Below, one piece after another: positions 35,639 to 45,832 of a stretch of 64,000 nucleotides of DNA (positions are counted from its first letter, which is position 1; every line of letters starts with the position of its first letter). The DNA comes from JBBEAM01 sp040882845. Lineage in GTDB: Bacteria > Pseudomonadota > Alphaproteobacteria > Kiloniellales > DSM-21159. The notes below the pieces were generated by a model. The model saw only the letters and a program-made list of their open reading frames with translations. It searched no databases and was not told the origin of the DNA. Location: contig JBBEAM010000007.1 of NCBI GenBank assembly GCA_040882845.1, forward strand, positions 868,001 through 932,000, read 5' to 3'. The position numbers and the translations under genes are program-made.

Positions 35639-36313
35639 ATGAGCGACCCCAACGAGACCTACATGAATACCCTCGTCCCGATGGTGGTCGAGCAGACCAA
35701 CCGCGGCGAGCGCGCCTATGACATCTATTCCCGGCTGCTCAAGGAACGCATCATCTTCCTGACCGGCCCGGTTCACGACGCGGTCGCCAGTCTGGTCTGC
35801 GCACAGCTGCTGTTCCTTGAAGCGGAGAATCCGAAAAAGGACATCTCCTTCTACATCAACTCGCCGGGCGGCGTGGTGTCCTCCGGACTCGCGATGTACG
35901 ACACCATGCAGTACATCAAACCCGACGTCTCGACGGTCTGCGTAGGCCAGGCGGCTTCGGCCGGTTCTCTGCTGCTGATGGCCGGCGCCAAGGGCAAGCG
36001 CTTCGCGCTGCCCAACGCCAAGATCATGGTGCATCAGCCCTCCGGCGGCTACCAGGGCCAGGCTACCGACATCGAGATCCACGCCAGGGAAATCCTCGCC
36101 ACCAGGGCGCGGCTGAATCAGCTGTATGCCGAGCATACCGGGCAGGAACTCTCGGCGATCGAGGAGGCAATGGAGCGCGACCGCTTCATGACCGCCGATG
36201 AGGCCAAGAACTTCGGGCTGATCGACGAGGTGGTGTCGCAGCGCCCGGACTTGCTGGACCAGGACTCGCAAACCACATCCACCGGCAAAGGCGAAGACAA
36301 GAAGGACGACTGA
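35639..36313 (+). CDS. clpP: ATP-dependent Clp protease proteolytic subunit
   Basis: 224 residues, forming the barrel of the ClpXP/ClpAP protease. The catalytic triad is S107 in GQAASAGS, H132 in KIMVHQPSGG and D181 in MERDRFM. Segments ERIIFLTGPV and FYINSPGGVV are typical. It is followed by clpX, with its own likely promoter before 35639, where an imperfect GCCTCATATCTGAGGC inverted repeat is seen. The C-terminal tail is acidic and not conserved. Confidence 0.98.
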   Translation: MSDPNETYMNTLVPMVVEQTNRGERAYDIYSRLLKERIIFLTGPVHDAVASLVCAQLLFLEAENPKKDISFYINSPGGVVSSGLAMYDTMQYIKPDVSTVCVGQAASAGSLLLMAGAKGKRFALPNAKIMVHQPSGGYQGQATDIEIHAREILATRARLNQLYAEHTGQELSAIEEAMERDRFMTADEAKNFGLIDEVVSQRPDLLDQDSQTTSTGKGEDKKDD

Positions 36314-36485
36314 GCCGCCGTCAGGCCGGCTTCCCGTTTCCAACGCTCCGCGAACCGGAGATGGAGGGGGCGGGAAATCACGCCTCGCATTCGCGCCAGG
36401 CGAATGTTAAGGAATTTTGCATTGTGTGCGAACGGCGCGTCTGTCTAACATTGAAGAAGATGCAAAGGATTCAGCGCGAAGCTCC

Positions 36486-37751
<1,266 letters not shown>

Positions 37752-37761
37752 GTTGGCCGCC

Positions 37762-37777
37762 GGACCCCGCGGGGTCC
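37762..37777 (+). terminator. Hairpin downstream of clpX
   Basis: GGACCCCGCGGGGTCC is a perfect 16-bp palindrome starting 10 bp past the clpX stop. No T tract follows (GCAGGAAAAAA instead), so it is a poor intrinsic terminator and may only stabilise the 3' end. Confidence 0.35.
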
Positions 37778-37981
37778 CGAGTCGCAGGAAAAAATCTTAA
37801 ATCCGCTCCGGCGTCCGACTCGCAAGGTCTTGTTTCGCGGCGGTCTTTTCCGGCTTGAAACTCCTGTGTGATCGGACAACTTAAAACTCTAGGATGCCAT
37901 TATGCCGCAGCCTGAGCGGCTTCTTGGGTCCGGCTACGAAGCGCCGCCGCTTCTTGGGGCGCAGAACGAGATAGAGGTACC

Positions 37982-40393
37982 ATGCCCAAAACATCCAGCG
38001 AGAACCTGCTGCCGGTGCTGCCGCTGCGGGATATTGTCGTCTTCCCTCACATGATCGTTCCTCTCTTCGTCGGTCGCGAAAAGTCGGTCGCGGCGCTTGA
38101 GGACGTGATGAAGGACGACAAGCAGATTCTGCTCGTCACGCAGAAGAACGCCGCGCAGGACGACCCGGCACCGAACGATATCTACGAGGTCGGGACGGTC
38201 GGGACCGTGCTGCAGCTGCTCAAGCTGCCCGACGGCACCGTCAAGGTGCTGGTCGAGGGCGGCCAGCGCGCGCGCATCACCAAATTCACCGAGAACGCCG
38301 CCTTCTTCGAAGCCCATGCGGAGATTCTCGAGGACAGCGACGATCCGGACAAGGAACTCGATGCTCATAGCCGCACCGTGGTTTCTCAGTTCGAGCAGTA
38401 CATCAAGCTGAACAAGAAGATTCCGCCCGAGGTGCTGGTCTCGATCAACCAGATCGAGGAGCCGGCCAAGCTCGCCGACACCGTGGCCTCGCACCTCAAC
38501 CTGAAGATCTCCGAGAAGCAGGAACTGCTCGAGTGCGGCTCCGTGGCCGAGCGCCTGGAGAAGGTCACGCTCTTCATGGAAGCCGAGATCGACGTGCTGC
38601 AGGTCGAAAAGCGGATCCGCAGCCGGGTCAAGCGGCAGATGGAGAAGACTCAGCGCGAGTACTATCTCAACGAGCAGCTCAAAGCGATCCAGAAGGAGCT
38701 CGGCGAGGGCGAGGACGGCCGCGATGAGGTTGCGGAGCTCGAGGAGAAGCTCGACAAGATCAAGCTCCCCAAGGAAGTCCGCGAGAAGACCAAGGCCGAG
38801 GTCAAAAAGCTGCGCTCGATGAGCCCGATGTCCGCGGAAGCGACCGTGGTGCGCAACTACCTCGACTGGATCATCTCGATCCCGTGGAAGAAGCGCACCC
38901 GGGTGAAGAAGGATCTCGCCCTGGCGCAGAAGATCCTCGACCGGGATCACTACGGTCTTGAGAAGGTGAAGGAGCGGATCCTGGAGTACCTCGCGGTGCA
39001 GCAGCGCATGCGCAAGGTCAAGGGCCCGATCCTCTGCCTGGTCGGCCCTCCGGGCGTCGGCAAGACCTCGCTCGGCAAGTCGGTGGCCACGGCGACCGGC
39101 CGCAACTTCGTGCGCATGAGCCTCGGCGGCGTGCGCGACGAGGCGGAGATGCGCGGCCATCGCCGGACCTACATCGGCTCCATGCCCGGCAAGATCATCC
39201 AGGGCATGAAGAAGGCGAAGTCGTCCAATCCGCTGTTCCTGCTCGACGAGATCGACAAGCTCGGCGCCGATTGGCGGGGTGATCCCTCCTCGGCGCTGCT
39301 CGAGGTGCTCGACCCGGAGCAGAACTCGACCTTCCAGGATCACTACCTGGAGGTGGACTACGACCTCTCCGACGTGATGTTCGTCACCACGGCGAATACG
39401 CTGCGCATGCCGCAACCGCTGCTCGACCGCATGGAGGTCATCCGCATCCCCGGTTACACCGAGGACGAGAAAGTCGAGATCGCCAAGCGCCACCTGCTCC
39501 CCAAGATGCTCAAGGCCAACGGCGTAAAGAAGGGCGAGTGGCAGATCACCGACGAAGGCATCCGCGACGTGATCCGCTACTACACCCGCGAGGCCGGCGT
39601 GCGGAACCTGGAGCGCGAGTTGGCCTCCCTGATCCGCAAGGCGATCAAGGAGATCGCCATGGACGCCGAGGTGGAGGCTGTCGAGGTGGCGCCCGATAAC
39701 GTCTCGGACTACGCCGGGGTGCGCAAGTACCGCTATGGCGAGGCCGAGCAGGAAGATCTTGTGGGCATGTCCACGGGCCTGGCCTGGACCGAAGTCGGCG
39801 GGGAGCTGCTGACCATCGAGGCGGTCACGGTGCGCGGCAAGGGCAAGGTCGTGACCACCGGCAAGCTCGGCGACGTGATGAAGGAGTCGATTCAAGCGGC
39901 CGAGTCGTACGTCAAAAGCCGCGCCACGGACTTCGGCATCAAGCCGACGGTGTTCGACAAGAAAGATATCCACGTCCACGTTCCCGAGGGTGCGACCCCC
40001 AAGGATGGTCCTTCGGCGGGCGTGGCCATGGTCACTGCCATCGTCTCCGTGTTGTCGGGGATTCCGGTGCGCGCCAACGTTGCAATGACCGGCGAGGTCA
40101 CGCTGCGCGGGCGGGTGCTGCCGATCGGCGGCTTGAAGGAGAAGCTGCTGGCGGCGCTCCGCGGAAACATCAAGAAGGTGTTGATTCCGCAGGAGAATGA
40201 GAAGGATCTGGCGGATGTTCCGGACAACGTGAAGCAGGCGTTGGAGATCGTTCCCTGCACCACCATCGACGATGTTCTGGAACATGCCCTGGTCGAACAG
40301 CCGCAGCCGATCGAGTGGAGCGAGAGCGACGAAGTCGATCCCGTGGCCAGCCGGGACGGTGCAGGCGACTCGGGAGAGGTGCTGACGCATTAA
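37982..40393 (+). CDS. lon: ATP-dependent protease Lon
   Basis: 803 residues. The N-terminal substrate-binding domain covers the first ~320 residues, with LPVLPLRDIVVFPHMIVPLF at the start. Walker A is GPPGVGKTSLGKS, Walker B FLLDEIDKLG, and the catalytic dyad is S678 in PKDGPSAGVAM and K719 in IGGLKEKLLAA. Lon degrades misfolded and regulatory proteins in the cytoplasm. The 230-bp upstream region includes CTTGAAA near 37854, which could be part of a heat-shock (RpoH) promoter, but a matching -10 is not clear. A strong hairpin follows. Confidence 0.98.
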   Translation: MPKTSSENLLPVLPLRDIVVFPHMIVPLFVGREKSVAALEDVMKDDKQILLVTQKNAAQDDPAPNDIYEVGTVGTVLQLLKLPDGTVKVLVEGGQRARITKFTENAAFFEAHAEILEDSDDPDKELDAHSRTVVSQFEQYIKLNKKIPPEVLVSINQIEEPAKLADTVASHLNLKISEKQELLECGSVAERLEKVTLFMEAEIDVLQVEKRIRSRVKRQMEKTQREYYLNEQLKAIQKELGEGEDGRDEVAELEEKLDKIKLPKEVREKTKAEVKKLRSMSPMSAEATVVRNYLDWIISIPWKKRTRVKKDLALAQKILDRDHYGLEKVKERILEYLAVQQRMRKVKGPILCLVGPPGVGKTSLGKSVATATGRNFVRMSLGGVRDEAEMRGHRRTYIGSMPGKIIQGMKKAKSSNPLFLLDEIDKLGADWRGDPSSALLEVLDPEQNSTFQDHYLEVDYDLSDVMFVTTANTLRMPQPLLDRMEVIRIPGYTEDEKVEIAKRHLLPKMLKANGVKKGEWQITDEGIRDVIRYYTREAGVRNLERELASLIRKAIKEIAMDAEVEAVEVAPDNVSDYAGVRKYRYGEAEQEDLVGMSTGLAWTEVGGELLTIEAVTVRGKGKVVTTGKLGDVMKESIQAAESYVKSRATDFGIKPTVFDKKDIHVHVPEGATPKDGPSAGVAMVTAIVSVLSGIPVRANVAMTGEVTLRGRVLPIGGLKEKLLAALRGNIKKVLIPQENEKDLADVPDNVKQALEIVPCTTIDDVLEHALVEQPQPIEWSESDEVDPVASRDGAGDSGEVLTH

Positions 40394-40419
40394 CCGCTAG
40401 CGGTAAAATGCAAGCAATA

Positions 40420-40445
40420 TTTGAGGGGCCGCAAGGCCCCTCAAA
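40420..40445. terminator. Hairpin terminator between lon and hup
   Basis: An 11-bp perfect stem (TTTGAGGGGCC and its complement) around a GCAA loop lies 27 bp after the lon stop. On the plus strand it is followed by AAACC rather than T residues, so efficiency is uncertain; the A/T ends of the arms make it a possible two-way element. Confidence 0.6.
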
Positions 40446-40470
40446 CCTTGAAAAACTGCGGCTTTCCGCG

Positions 40471-40500
40471 TTGACTTACCGAAGGAGCGCTGGGTAGAGT
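40471..40500 (+). promoter_or_regulatory. Possible promoter of hup
   Basis: TTGACT (40471-40476) and TAGAGT (40495-40500) with an 18-bp spacer, about 64 bp before the hup start codon. Modest match, plausible position after the lon hairpin. Confidence 0.4.
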
Positions 40501-40563
40501 CCTAATCTCCTCATCGGATTCTTTCTCGACCAACATTCCCGCAATTGGAGGGGGGTTAACAAC

Positions 40564-40836
40564 GTGAACAAGAACGATCTCGTGGCAGCCGTTGCCGACC
40601 GCACCGGTCTCTCGAAGGCTGATAGCGCAAAGGCCGTGGATGGCGTGTTCGATGCCGTCACCGATACCTTGAAGTCTGGTACCGAAGTTCGTTTGGTGGG
40701 TTTCGGCACCTTCTCGGTGGCCAATCGTGCCGCCTCCGAGGGACGCAACCCGCGCACCGGCGAGCGCATCCACATCCCTGCGTCGAAGCAGCCGAAGTTC
40801 AAGGCCGGCAAGGGACTCAAAGACGCCGTCAACTAA
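40564..40836 (+). CDS. hup: HU-family DNA-binding protein
   Basis: 90 residues starting at GTG with GGAGGGGGG about 10 bp upstream. HU is a nucleoid protein that bends DNA. The fold is obvious: MNKNDLVAAVADRTGLSKAD, EVRLVGFGTFSVANRAASEG, and the DNA-binding arm GRNPRTGERIHIPASKQPKF (Pro in the arm tip). The gene follows lon, as in many alphaproteobacteria, and ends at a strong terminator. Confidence 0.97.
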   Translation: MNKNDLVAAVADRTGLSKADSAKAVDGVFDAVTDTLKSGTEVRLVGFGTFSVANRAASEGRNPRTGERIHIPASKQPKFKAGKGLKDAVN

Positions 40837-40858
40837 CCCCTGGCGAAGAGCAGTATTC

Positions 40859-40899
40859 ACCGGCCGCCGGAGCATCGCTCGGCGGCCGGTTTCGTTTTT
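40859..40899 (+). terminator. Rho-independent terminator of hup
   Basis: An 11-bp GC-rich perfect stem (arms 40859-40869 and 40880-40890) with a 10-nt loop is followed by TTCGTTTTT, 22 bp after the hup stop. Confidence 0.9.
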
Positions 40900-40972
40900 G
40901 GCCTGCGCTGGACGCCGCCCCGCTTTTCAGGCAGCCGCATTCTAGGGTAGAAGCTCTGCTCTGCCGTTATCC

Positions 40973-41048
40973 GGGCGGTTAGCTCAGCTGGAAGAGCGAC
41001 TGGTTTACACCCAGTAGGTCGGCAGTTCGAACCTGTCACCGCCCACCA
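40973..41048 (+). tRNA. tRNA-Val (TAC)
   Basis: A 76-nt tRNA: acceptor GGGCGGT pairs with ACCGCCC, D arm AGCTCAGCTGGAAGAGC, anticodon loop TTTACAC with anticodon TAC between ACTGG and CCAGT stems, and T loop AGTTCGAACC. Discriminator A and CCA are encoded (41045-41048). Confidence 0.97.
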
Positions 41049-41114
41049 TCGCGCATCGACGCCGGCCAGCGCCCGCCCTAGCCCGTCCCGCCTTCCACTG
41101 AGGACACTCGCAGG

Positions 41115-41990
41115 ATGATCGCGGAGCTCTTTTCGGTCATCGCACCGGTCGCGATCTGCGCCGCCATCGGCTTTCTCTGGGCCCGCAGCGGTACGCCCAT
41201 AGATGTCGGCCAGATCACGCGGATCTCGGTGAACCTGGGCACGCCCTGTCTGATTATAGCGACCTTCGAACAGACCCGCCCGGACCCGGCGGTCTTCCTG
41301 GAGATTGCCGGCGCCACCGTCGCCGCCTTCATCGGCTTCGCCGCGCTCGGCTATGCCGTGCTCAGCCTGGCCAGGCTGGACATCCGGGATTACCTGCCGG
41401 CGCTGATGTTTCCGAATGTCGGGAACATGGGGCTGCCGCTCTGCTTCTTCGCTTTCGGCGATCCCGGCCTGACCTTCGCCATCGTCATCTTCATGGTCAC
41501 CGCGATCGGCAATTTCACCATTGGCGCCTCCCTGGCGCGGGGCAGTGCACGGCTGTCGGAGCTGGCGCGCATGCCGGTGCTCTATGCCGTGCCAGCCGGT
41601 CTCGCCCTGGTGATCTGGGACCTGCATCTGCCGCAGTGGCTGGGCAACACCGTCGAGCTGCTCGGCGGGCTGACCATCCCCCTGATGCTTCTGGCCCTGG
41701 GGGTCTCGCTGTCGCGCCTCACCATGGCAAGCTTCACGCGCAGCTTCGGCCTGAGCTTCGTACGCCTGGCCGGAGGCTTCGCCGTCGGCGTCCTGGTCGC
41801 CTGGATCTTCGGCCTCGAAGGCGTGGCCCGCGGCGTGGTGATCCTCCAGGCCACCATGCCCACGGCGGTGTTCAACTATCTCTTTGCCGAGCGCTACGGC
41901 CGCGCGCCGAGTGAGGTCGCCGGCATGGTCCTGAGTTCGACGCTGCTGTCTTTTGCGACCCTGCCGCTGTTGCTCTGGTACCTGCTCTAG
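41115..41990 (+). CDS. AEC-family transporter (auxin efflux carrier-like)
   Basis: 291 residues with about 8-10 membrane helices split into two halves, as in the AEC/BASS-like permease fold. Features: FSVIAPVAICAAIGFLWARSG at the first helix, ISVNLGTPCLIIATFEQ, FPNVGNMGLPLCFFAFG and LGGLTIPLMLLALGVSL. These carriers export small carboxylates such as malate or malonate; plant auxin transport is only a namesake. The substrate is unknown. It is isolated between two tRNA genes. Confidence 0.9.
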   Translation: MIAELFSVIAPVAICAAIGFLWARSGTPIDVGQITRISVNLGTPCLIIATFEQTRPDPAVFLEIAGATVAAFIGFAALGYAVLSLARLDIRDYLPALMFPNVGNMGLPLCFFAFGDPGLTFAIVIFMVTAIGNFTIGASLARGSARLSELARMPVLYAVPAGLALVIWDLHLPQWLGNTVELLGGLTIPLMLLALGVSLSRLTMASFTRSFGLSFVRLAGGFAVGVLVAWIFGLEGVARGVVILQATMPTAVFNYLFAERYGRAPSEVAGMVLSSTLLSFATLPLLLWYLL

Positions 41991-42043
41991 GGCGGCCGGG
42001 AAGCTCGTCCGGCGGGAATATTGACCGCAGCTCAGAGGCTTGC

Positions 42044-42072
42044 TTGACAGCGGGCAGGGGCCGGAGTAAACC
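42044..42072 (+). promoter_or_regulatory. Promoter of tRNA-Asp
   Basis: A perfect TTGACA (42044-42049) and TAAACC (42067-42072) are 17 bp apart and end about 41 bp before the tRNA. It could also read through into nuo. Confidence 0.6.
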
Positions 42073-42113
42073 ACCGGCCTCGCGCGCCGAAGCGTAGACT
42101 TTTCGGCCGCCGC

Positions 42114-42190
42114 GGGGGTGTAGCTCAGTTGGTTAGAGCGCTGGCCTGTCACGCCAGAGGCCGCGGGTTCGAGTCCCGTCACTCCCGCCA
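42114..42190 (+). tRNA. tRNA-Asp (GTC)
   Basis: A 77-nt tRNA: acceptor GGGGGTG with CACTCCC (one G-T wobble), D arm AGCTCAGTTGGTTAGAGC, anticodon loop CTGTCAC, anticodon GTC, T loop GGTTCGAGTCC, discriminator G and CCA (42187-42190). The nuo operon starts 277 bp further on, with no gene visible in between. Confidence 0.97.
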
Positions 42191-42467
42191 CCTATCCCCG
42201 ATCCCGGCACGTACCGCAAACCGCCTGGCCCGGGGCTTGCACCGCCGCGCGCCCTCGACTAAGGATCGTGCGTTGCATCTCAGCCCAGGATCGAGCGGCT
42301 TTCATCCTTTCCGCACTGCGAAGAGCGGCTTATATTCCGGGCAGAGACGAACGCAAGAGATCGATGGACCTGCCCCTGCGCGGGCCGATGCTGCAAAGCG
42401 GAAAAGACCGGTGGCAATACCGGCGGCGGCTTGCTAAACCACCGGCCAAGGGGGCAAAGAGAGAGCG

Positions 42468-42833
42468 ATGAATCCTATCCTGGCGGAATACCTCCCGATC
42501 CTGATTTTCATCGGGATTGCCGTTGGCCTGTCGGCCGTGATGGTGCTCGCGTCCTACATCGTGGCGCGTCAGCGTCCGGATTCCGAAAAGGTCTCCGCCT
42601 ACGAATGCGGATTCGAGGCCTTCGACGACGCCCGCAGCCGCTTCGACGTGCGCTTCTATCTGGTCGCCATCCTCTTCATCATCTTCGATCTGGAGGTCGC
42701 CTTTCTGTTTCCCTGGGCGGTTTCGCTCGGCGAGATCGGCGTCTTCGGGTTCTGGTCGATGGTTGTCTTCCTCGGCCTGCTGACCATCGGTTTCGTTTAC
42801 GAGTGGAAGAAGGGAGCCCTGGAATGGGAGTAG
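42468..42833 (+). CDS. nuoA: NADH-quinone oxidoreductase subunit A
   Basis: 121 residues, three membrane helices, the first gene of the complex I operon. Characteristic segments are VARQRPDSEKVSAYECGFEA, RFDVRFYLVAILFIIFDLEVA and FLFPWAV. NuoA contacts the quinone cavity and holds the conserved Cys-loop (YECGFE). GAGAGAG precedes the ATG. The upstream 277 bp presumably hold the operon promoter. Confidence 0.98.
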   Translation: MNPILAEYLPILIFIGIAVGLSAVMVLASYIVARQRPDSEKVSAYECGFEAFDDARSRFDVRFYLVAILFIIFDLEVAFLFPWAVSLGEIGVFGFWSMVVFLGLLTIGFVYEWKKGALEWE

Positions 42834-43381
42834 ACACGGCGACCGGCGAGACGTCCGGCGCGCCGCTGGCGCCCGGGCAGCGGCAGAACGAGATTCTGCG
42901 CAATGTCACCGATGAGCTGCAGGACAAGGGCTTCATTGTCGCCCAGCTCGACAAGCTGGCCGGCTGGGCGCAGTCCGGCTCGCTCTGGCCGATGACCTTC
43001 GGACTTGCGTGTTGCGCGGTCGAGATGATGCATACCGCCGCCAGCCGCTACGACCTCGACCGCTTCGGCGCGGTCTTCCGGCCGAGCCCGCGGCAGTCGG
43101 ACGTGATGATCGTGGCCGGAACTCTCTGCAACAAGATGGCGCCGGCGCTGCGCAAGGTTTACGACCAGATGCCCGAGCCGCGCTGGGTGATCTCCATGGG
43201 CTCCTGCGCCAACGGTGGCGGCTACTATCACTATTCCTATTCCGTGGTGCGCGGCTGCGACCGCATCGTGCCGGTCGATATCTACGTGCCGGGGTGTCCA
43301 CCGACGGCCGAGGCGCTGCTCTACGGCGTGCTGCAGCTGCAGAAAAAGATCAAACGCGAGGCGGGCATTCTGACCCGTTAG
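42824..43381 (+). CDS. nuoB: NADH-quinone oxidoreductase subunit B
   Basis: 185 residues; the ATG at 42824 overlaps the 3' end of nuoA by 10 bp. It holds cluster N2, the last in the chain before quinone: cysteines in GLACCAVEMM, SMGSCANGGG and YVPGCPPTAE. The first ~40 residues are a variable lead. Confidence 0.98.
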   Translation: MGVDTATGETSGAPLAPGQRQNEILRNVTDELQDKGFIVAQLDKLAGWAQSGSLWPMTFGLACCAVEMMHTAASRYDLDRFGAVFRPSPRQSDVMIVAGTLCNKMAPALRKVYDQMPEPRWVISMGSCANGGGYYHYSYSVVRGCDRIVPVDIYVPGCPPTAEALLYGVLQLQKKIKREAGILTR

Positions 43382-43404
43382 CGCCTGATTCCGGACGGAG
43401 AGCG

Positions 43405-44037
43405 ATGACCGAAGCATTGAGGGATCTCGGCGAATATTGCCTCGCCACCGCGGCCGGCGCAGTCGAGCGCTATGAGGTTGCGACGCGGCAGCTGATCCTG
43501 TGGACCTCGCGCGACTCCCTGTTGCGCCTGTTGACCTTCCTGCGCGACGATCCTAACTGCCTGTTCAAGCAGCTCATCGATGTCACCGCGGTCGACCACC
43601 CCGAGCGCGAGGAGCGCTTCGAGGTGGTCTACAACCTGCTGTCCCTGACCCAGAACGAGCGGGTGCGCGTCAAACTGGTCACCGACGAGGATACGCCGGT
43701 AGCCTCCGCCGTTCCGGTGTTCAACTCGGCCAACTGGTTCGAGCGCGAGGTCTGGGACATGTACGGCGTGTTCTTCTCCGACCATCCGGACCTGCGCCGT
43801 ATCCTGACCGACTACGGCTTCGAAGGGCATCCCCTGCGCAAGGACTTCCCGCTGACCGGCTACGTCGAGTTGCGCTACGACGAGGATCTCAAGCGCGTAG
43901 TCTACGAGCCGGTGAAGCTGGTTCAGGAGTTCCGCAGCTTCGATTTCACCAGCCCCTGGGAAGGCATGCTGCACCTGCCCGGCGACGAGAAAGCCGAGGC
44001 CGAGGGCGGCAAGCCAGAGGGCAAAAAGGCATCCTGA
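43405..44037 (+). CDS. nuoC: NADH-quinone oxidoreductase subunit C
   Basis: 210 residues from the ATG at 43405, preceded by GGAGAGCG. The 30-kDa subunit signature EREVWDMYGVFFSDHPDLRR is clear, followed by DYGFEGHPLRKDFPLTGY. The C-terminal tail is Lys/Glu-rich. The stop shares one base with the nuoD ATG (TGATG). NuoC is separate from NuoD here, unlike the E. coli fusion. Confidence 0.98.
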   Translation: MTEALRDLGEYCLATAAGAVERYEVATRQLILWTSRDSLLRLLTFLRDDPNCLFKQLIDVTAVDHPEREERFEVVYNLLSLTQNERVRVKLVTDEDTPVASAVPVFNSANWFEREVWDMYGVFFSDHPDLRRILTDYGFEGHPLRKDFPLTGYVELRYDEDLKRVVYEPVKLVQEFRSFDFTSPWEGMLHLPGDEKAEAEGGKPEGKKAS

Positions 44038-45215
44038 TGGCCGAAGCTCATATCAAGCCGCTCACCCTGAATTTCGGGCCGCAGCATCCCGCGGCGCACG
44101 GCGTGCTGCGTCTGGTGCTGGAGATGGACGGCGAGGTGATCGAGCGGGCCGATCCGCACATCGGTCTGCTGCACCGCGGCACCGAGAAGCTGATCGAGTA
44201 CAAGACTTATCTGCAGGCGATTCCCTACTTCGACCGGCTGGACTACGTCTCGCCGATGAACCAGGAGCATGCCTTCGCCCTGGGGGTCGAGCGACTGTTG
44301 GAGATCGAAGTGCCACGCCGCGCCCAGTTCATCCGGGTGATGTACAGCGAGCTGACCCGGATCGCCAATCACCTGCTCAACCTGACGACCTTCGCCATCG
44401 ATGTCGGCGCGATGACGCCGCTGCTCTGGGGCTTCGAGCAGCGCGAGAAGATCATGGAGTTCTATGAGCGGGCCTCCGGTGCGCGGCTGCACGCGGCCTA
44501 CTTCCGGCCCGGTGGCGTGCCGCGCGACCTGCCGCCCGATCTGCTCGAGGATATCTCCGAGTTCTGCGAGGACTTCCCGCAGCATATCGACGACCTCGAA
44601 GGTTTGCTGACCGAGAACCGGATTTTCCGGCAGCGCACCGTCGATATCGGCGTGGTCAGCCAGCAGGACGCGCTCGACTGGGGCTTTTCCGGCCCGATGG
44701 TGCGCGGCTCCGGTCTTGCCTGGGACCTGCGCCGGGCGCAGCCCTACGAGGTCTACGACGAGCTTGAATTCGGCATTCCCGTCGGCAAGAACGGCGACTG
44801 CTTCGACCGCTACCTGGTGCGGGTCGAGGAGATGCGCGAATCCCTGAAAATCATCCGCCAGTGTCTCGACAAGATGCCCGAGGGGCCGGTGATGATCGAG
44901 AACCACAAGGTCGCGCCGCCGCGCCGGCCGGAAATGAAGAAGTCGATGGAGGCGCTGATCCATCACTTCAAGCTCTACACCGAGGGCTATCACGTGCCGC
45001 CCGGCGAGGTGTACGCCGCCGTCGAAGCGCCGAAGGGAGAGTTCGCCGTCTATCTGGTTTCGACCGGCGGCAACAAGCCCTACAGGTGCCGCCTCCGCGC
45101 GCCGGGCTTTCCCCATCTGGCGGCGATGGATCACCTCTGCCGCGGCCACATGCTCGCCGACAGCGTGGCGATCCTGGGTTCCATGGACATTGTGTTTGGC
45201 GAGATCGATCGATGA
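44037..45215 (+). CDS. nuoD: NADH-quinone oxidoreductase subunit D
   Basis: 392 residues, the 49-kDa subunit that forms most of the quinone site with NuoB. Seen: NFGPQHPAAHGVLRLVLEMDGE with the conserved quinone-site His, DPHIGLLHRGTEKLIE and YFDRLDYVSPMNQEHAF. It carries no cluster itself. Start coupled to nuoC and stop coupled to nuoE (ATGA). Confidence 0.98.
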   Translation: MAEAHIKPLTLNFGPQHPAAHGVLRLVLEMDGEVIERADPHIGLLHRGTEKLIEYKTYLQAIPYFDRLDYVSPMNQEHAFALGVERLLEIEVPRRAQFIRVMYSELTRIANHLLNLTTFAIDVGAMTPLLWGFEQREKIMEFYERASGARLHAAYFRPGGVPRDLPPDLLEDISEFCEDFPQHIDDLEGLLTENRIFRQRTVDIGVVSQQDALDWGFSGPMVRGSGLAWDLRRAQPYEVYDELEFGIPVGKNGDCFDRYLVRVEEMRESLKIIRQCLDKMPEGPVMIENHKVAPPRRPEMKKSMEALIHHFKLYTEGYHVPPGEVYAAVEAPKGEFAVYLVSTGGNKPYRCRLRAPGFPHLAAMDHLCRGHMLADSVAILGSMDIVFGEIDR

Positions 45216-45832
45216 AGGTGACCAGCTTCCAGAAACCGGAGACGGATTTCGCCTTCGACAAGGACAACCTGGCGCGGGCCGAGCGGATCTGCGCGCGGTA
45301 TCCCGAGGGCCGGCAGTCGAGCGCCACCCTGGCACTGCTCGACATGGCTCAGCGCCAGAACGGCGGCTGGCTGAGCGACGACGCGATCGAGTATGTCGCC
45401 AACTACTTGAAGGTCGCGCCGATCCGCATCTACGAGGTCGCCAGCTTCTACAGCATGTTCTACCTGGAGCCGGTCGGGAAATATCTGATCCAGGTCTGCC
45501 GCACCACGCCCTGCTGGCTGCGCGGCTCCGACGCCATCACCCAGGCTTGCCTGGAGGAAAGCGGCTGCGGAGGGATGAACGTCAACAGCGAAGACGGCCT
45601 GTTCCGCGTGGTCGAGGTCGAATGCCTCGGCGCCTGCTGCAACGCGCCGATGGTGCAGATCAACGACTGGTACTACGAGGACCTGACCCCCGAAATCGCG
45701 GCCGGGATCATCGCCGATCTGCGCGCCGGCAAGGAAGTCGAACCGGGCTCCCAAACCGGGCGCCTGTCCTCGGCGCCGGAGGGCGGACCGCAGGTGCTGC
45801 GCGACACGCTGCCGCAGGAGGGCGCGGAATGA
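45212..45832 (+). CDS. nuoE: NADH-quinone oxidoreductase subunit E
   Basis: 206 residues from the ATG at 45212. The thioredoxin-like domain binds a [2Fe-2S] cluster (N1a) through cysteines in CRTTPCWLRGS and ECLGACCNAPM. A C-terminal extension after residue ~170 is variable, rich in Gly/Pro/Glu. It couples to nuoF through an overlapping stop and start. Confidence 0.97.
   Translation: MKVTSFQKPETDFAFDKDNLARAERICARYPEGRQSSATLALLDMAQRQNGGWLSDDAIEYVANYLKVAPIRIYEVASFYSMFYLEPVGKYLIQVCRTTPCWLRGSDAITQACLEESGCGGMNVNSEDGLFRVVEVECLGACCNAPMVQINDWYYEDLTPEIAAGIIADLRAGKEVEPGSQTGRLSSAPEGGPQVLRDTLPQEGAE

Noticed and set aside
37850..37900. RpoH-type heat-shock promoter before lon
   Set aside because: CTTGAAA fits a -35, but no convincing -10 lies at the expected distance; kept only as a remark in the lon entry.
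37934..40390. Very long open frame antisense to lon (and similar long antisense frames elsewhere)
   Set aside because: A typical GC-rich shadow of the real gene: His/Leu/Arg-rich translation with no family signature.
42268..42471. A 67-residue frame between tRNA-Asp and nuoA
   Set aside because: Arg-rich composition, no ribosome site, no recognisable domain, and it overlaps the nuoA start; probably leader DNA.
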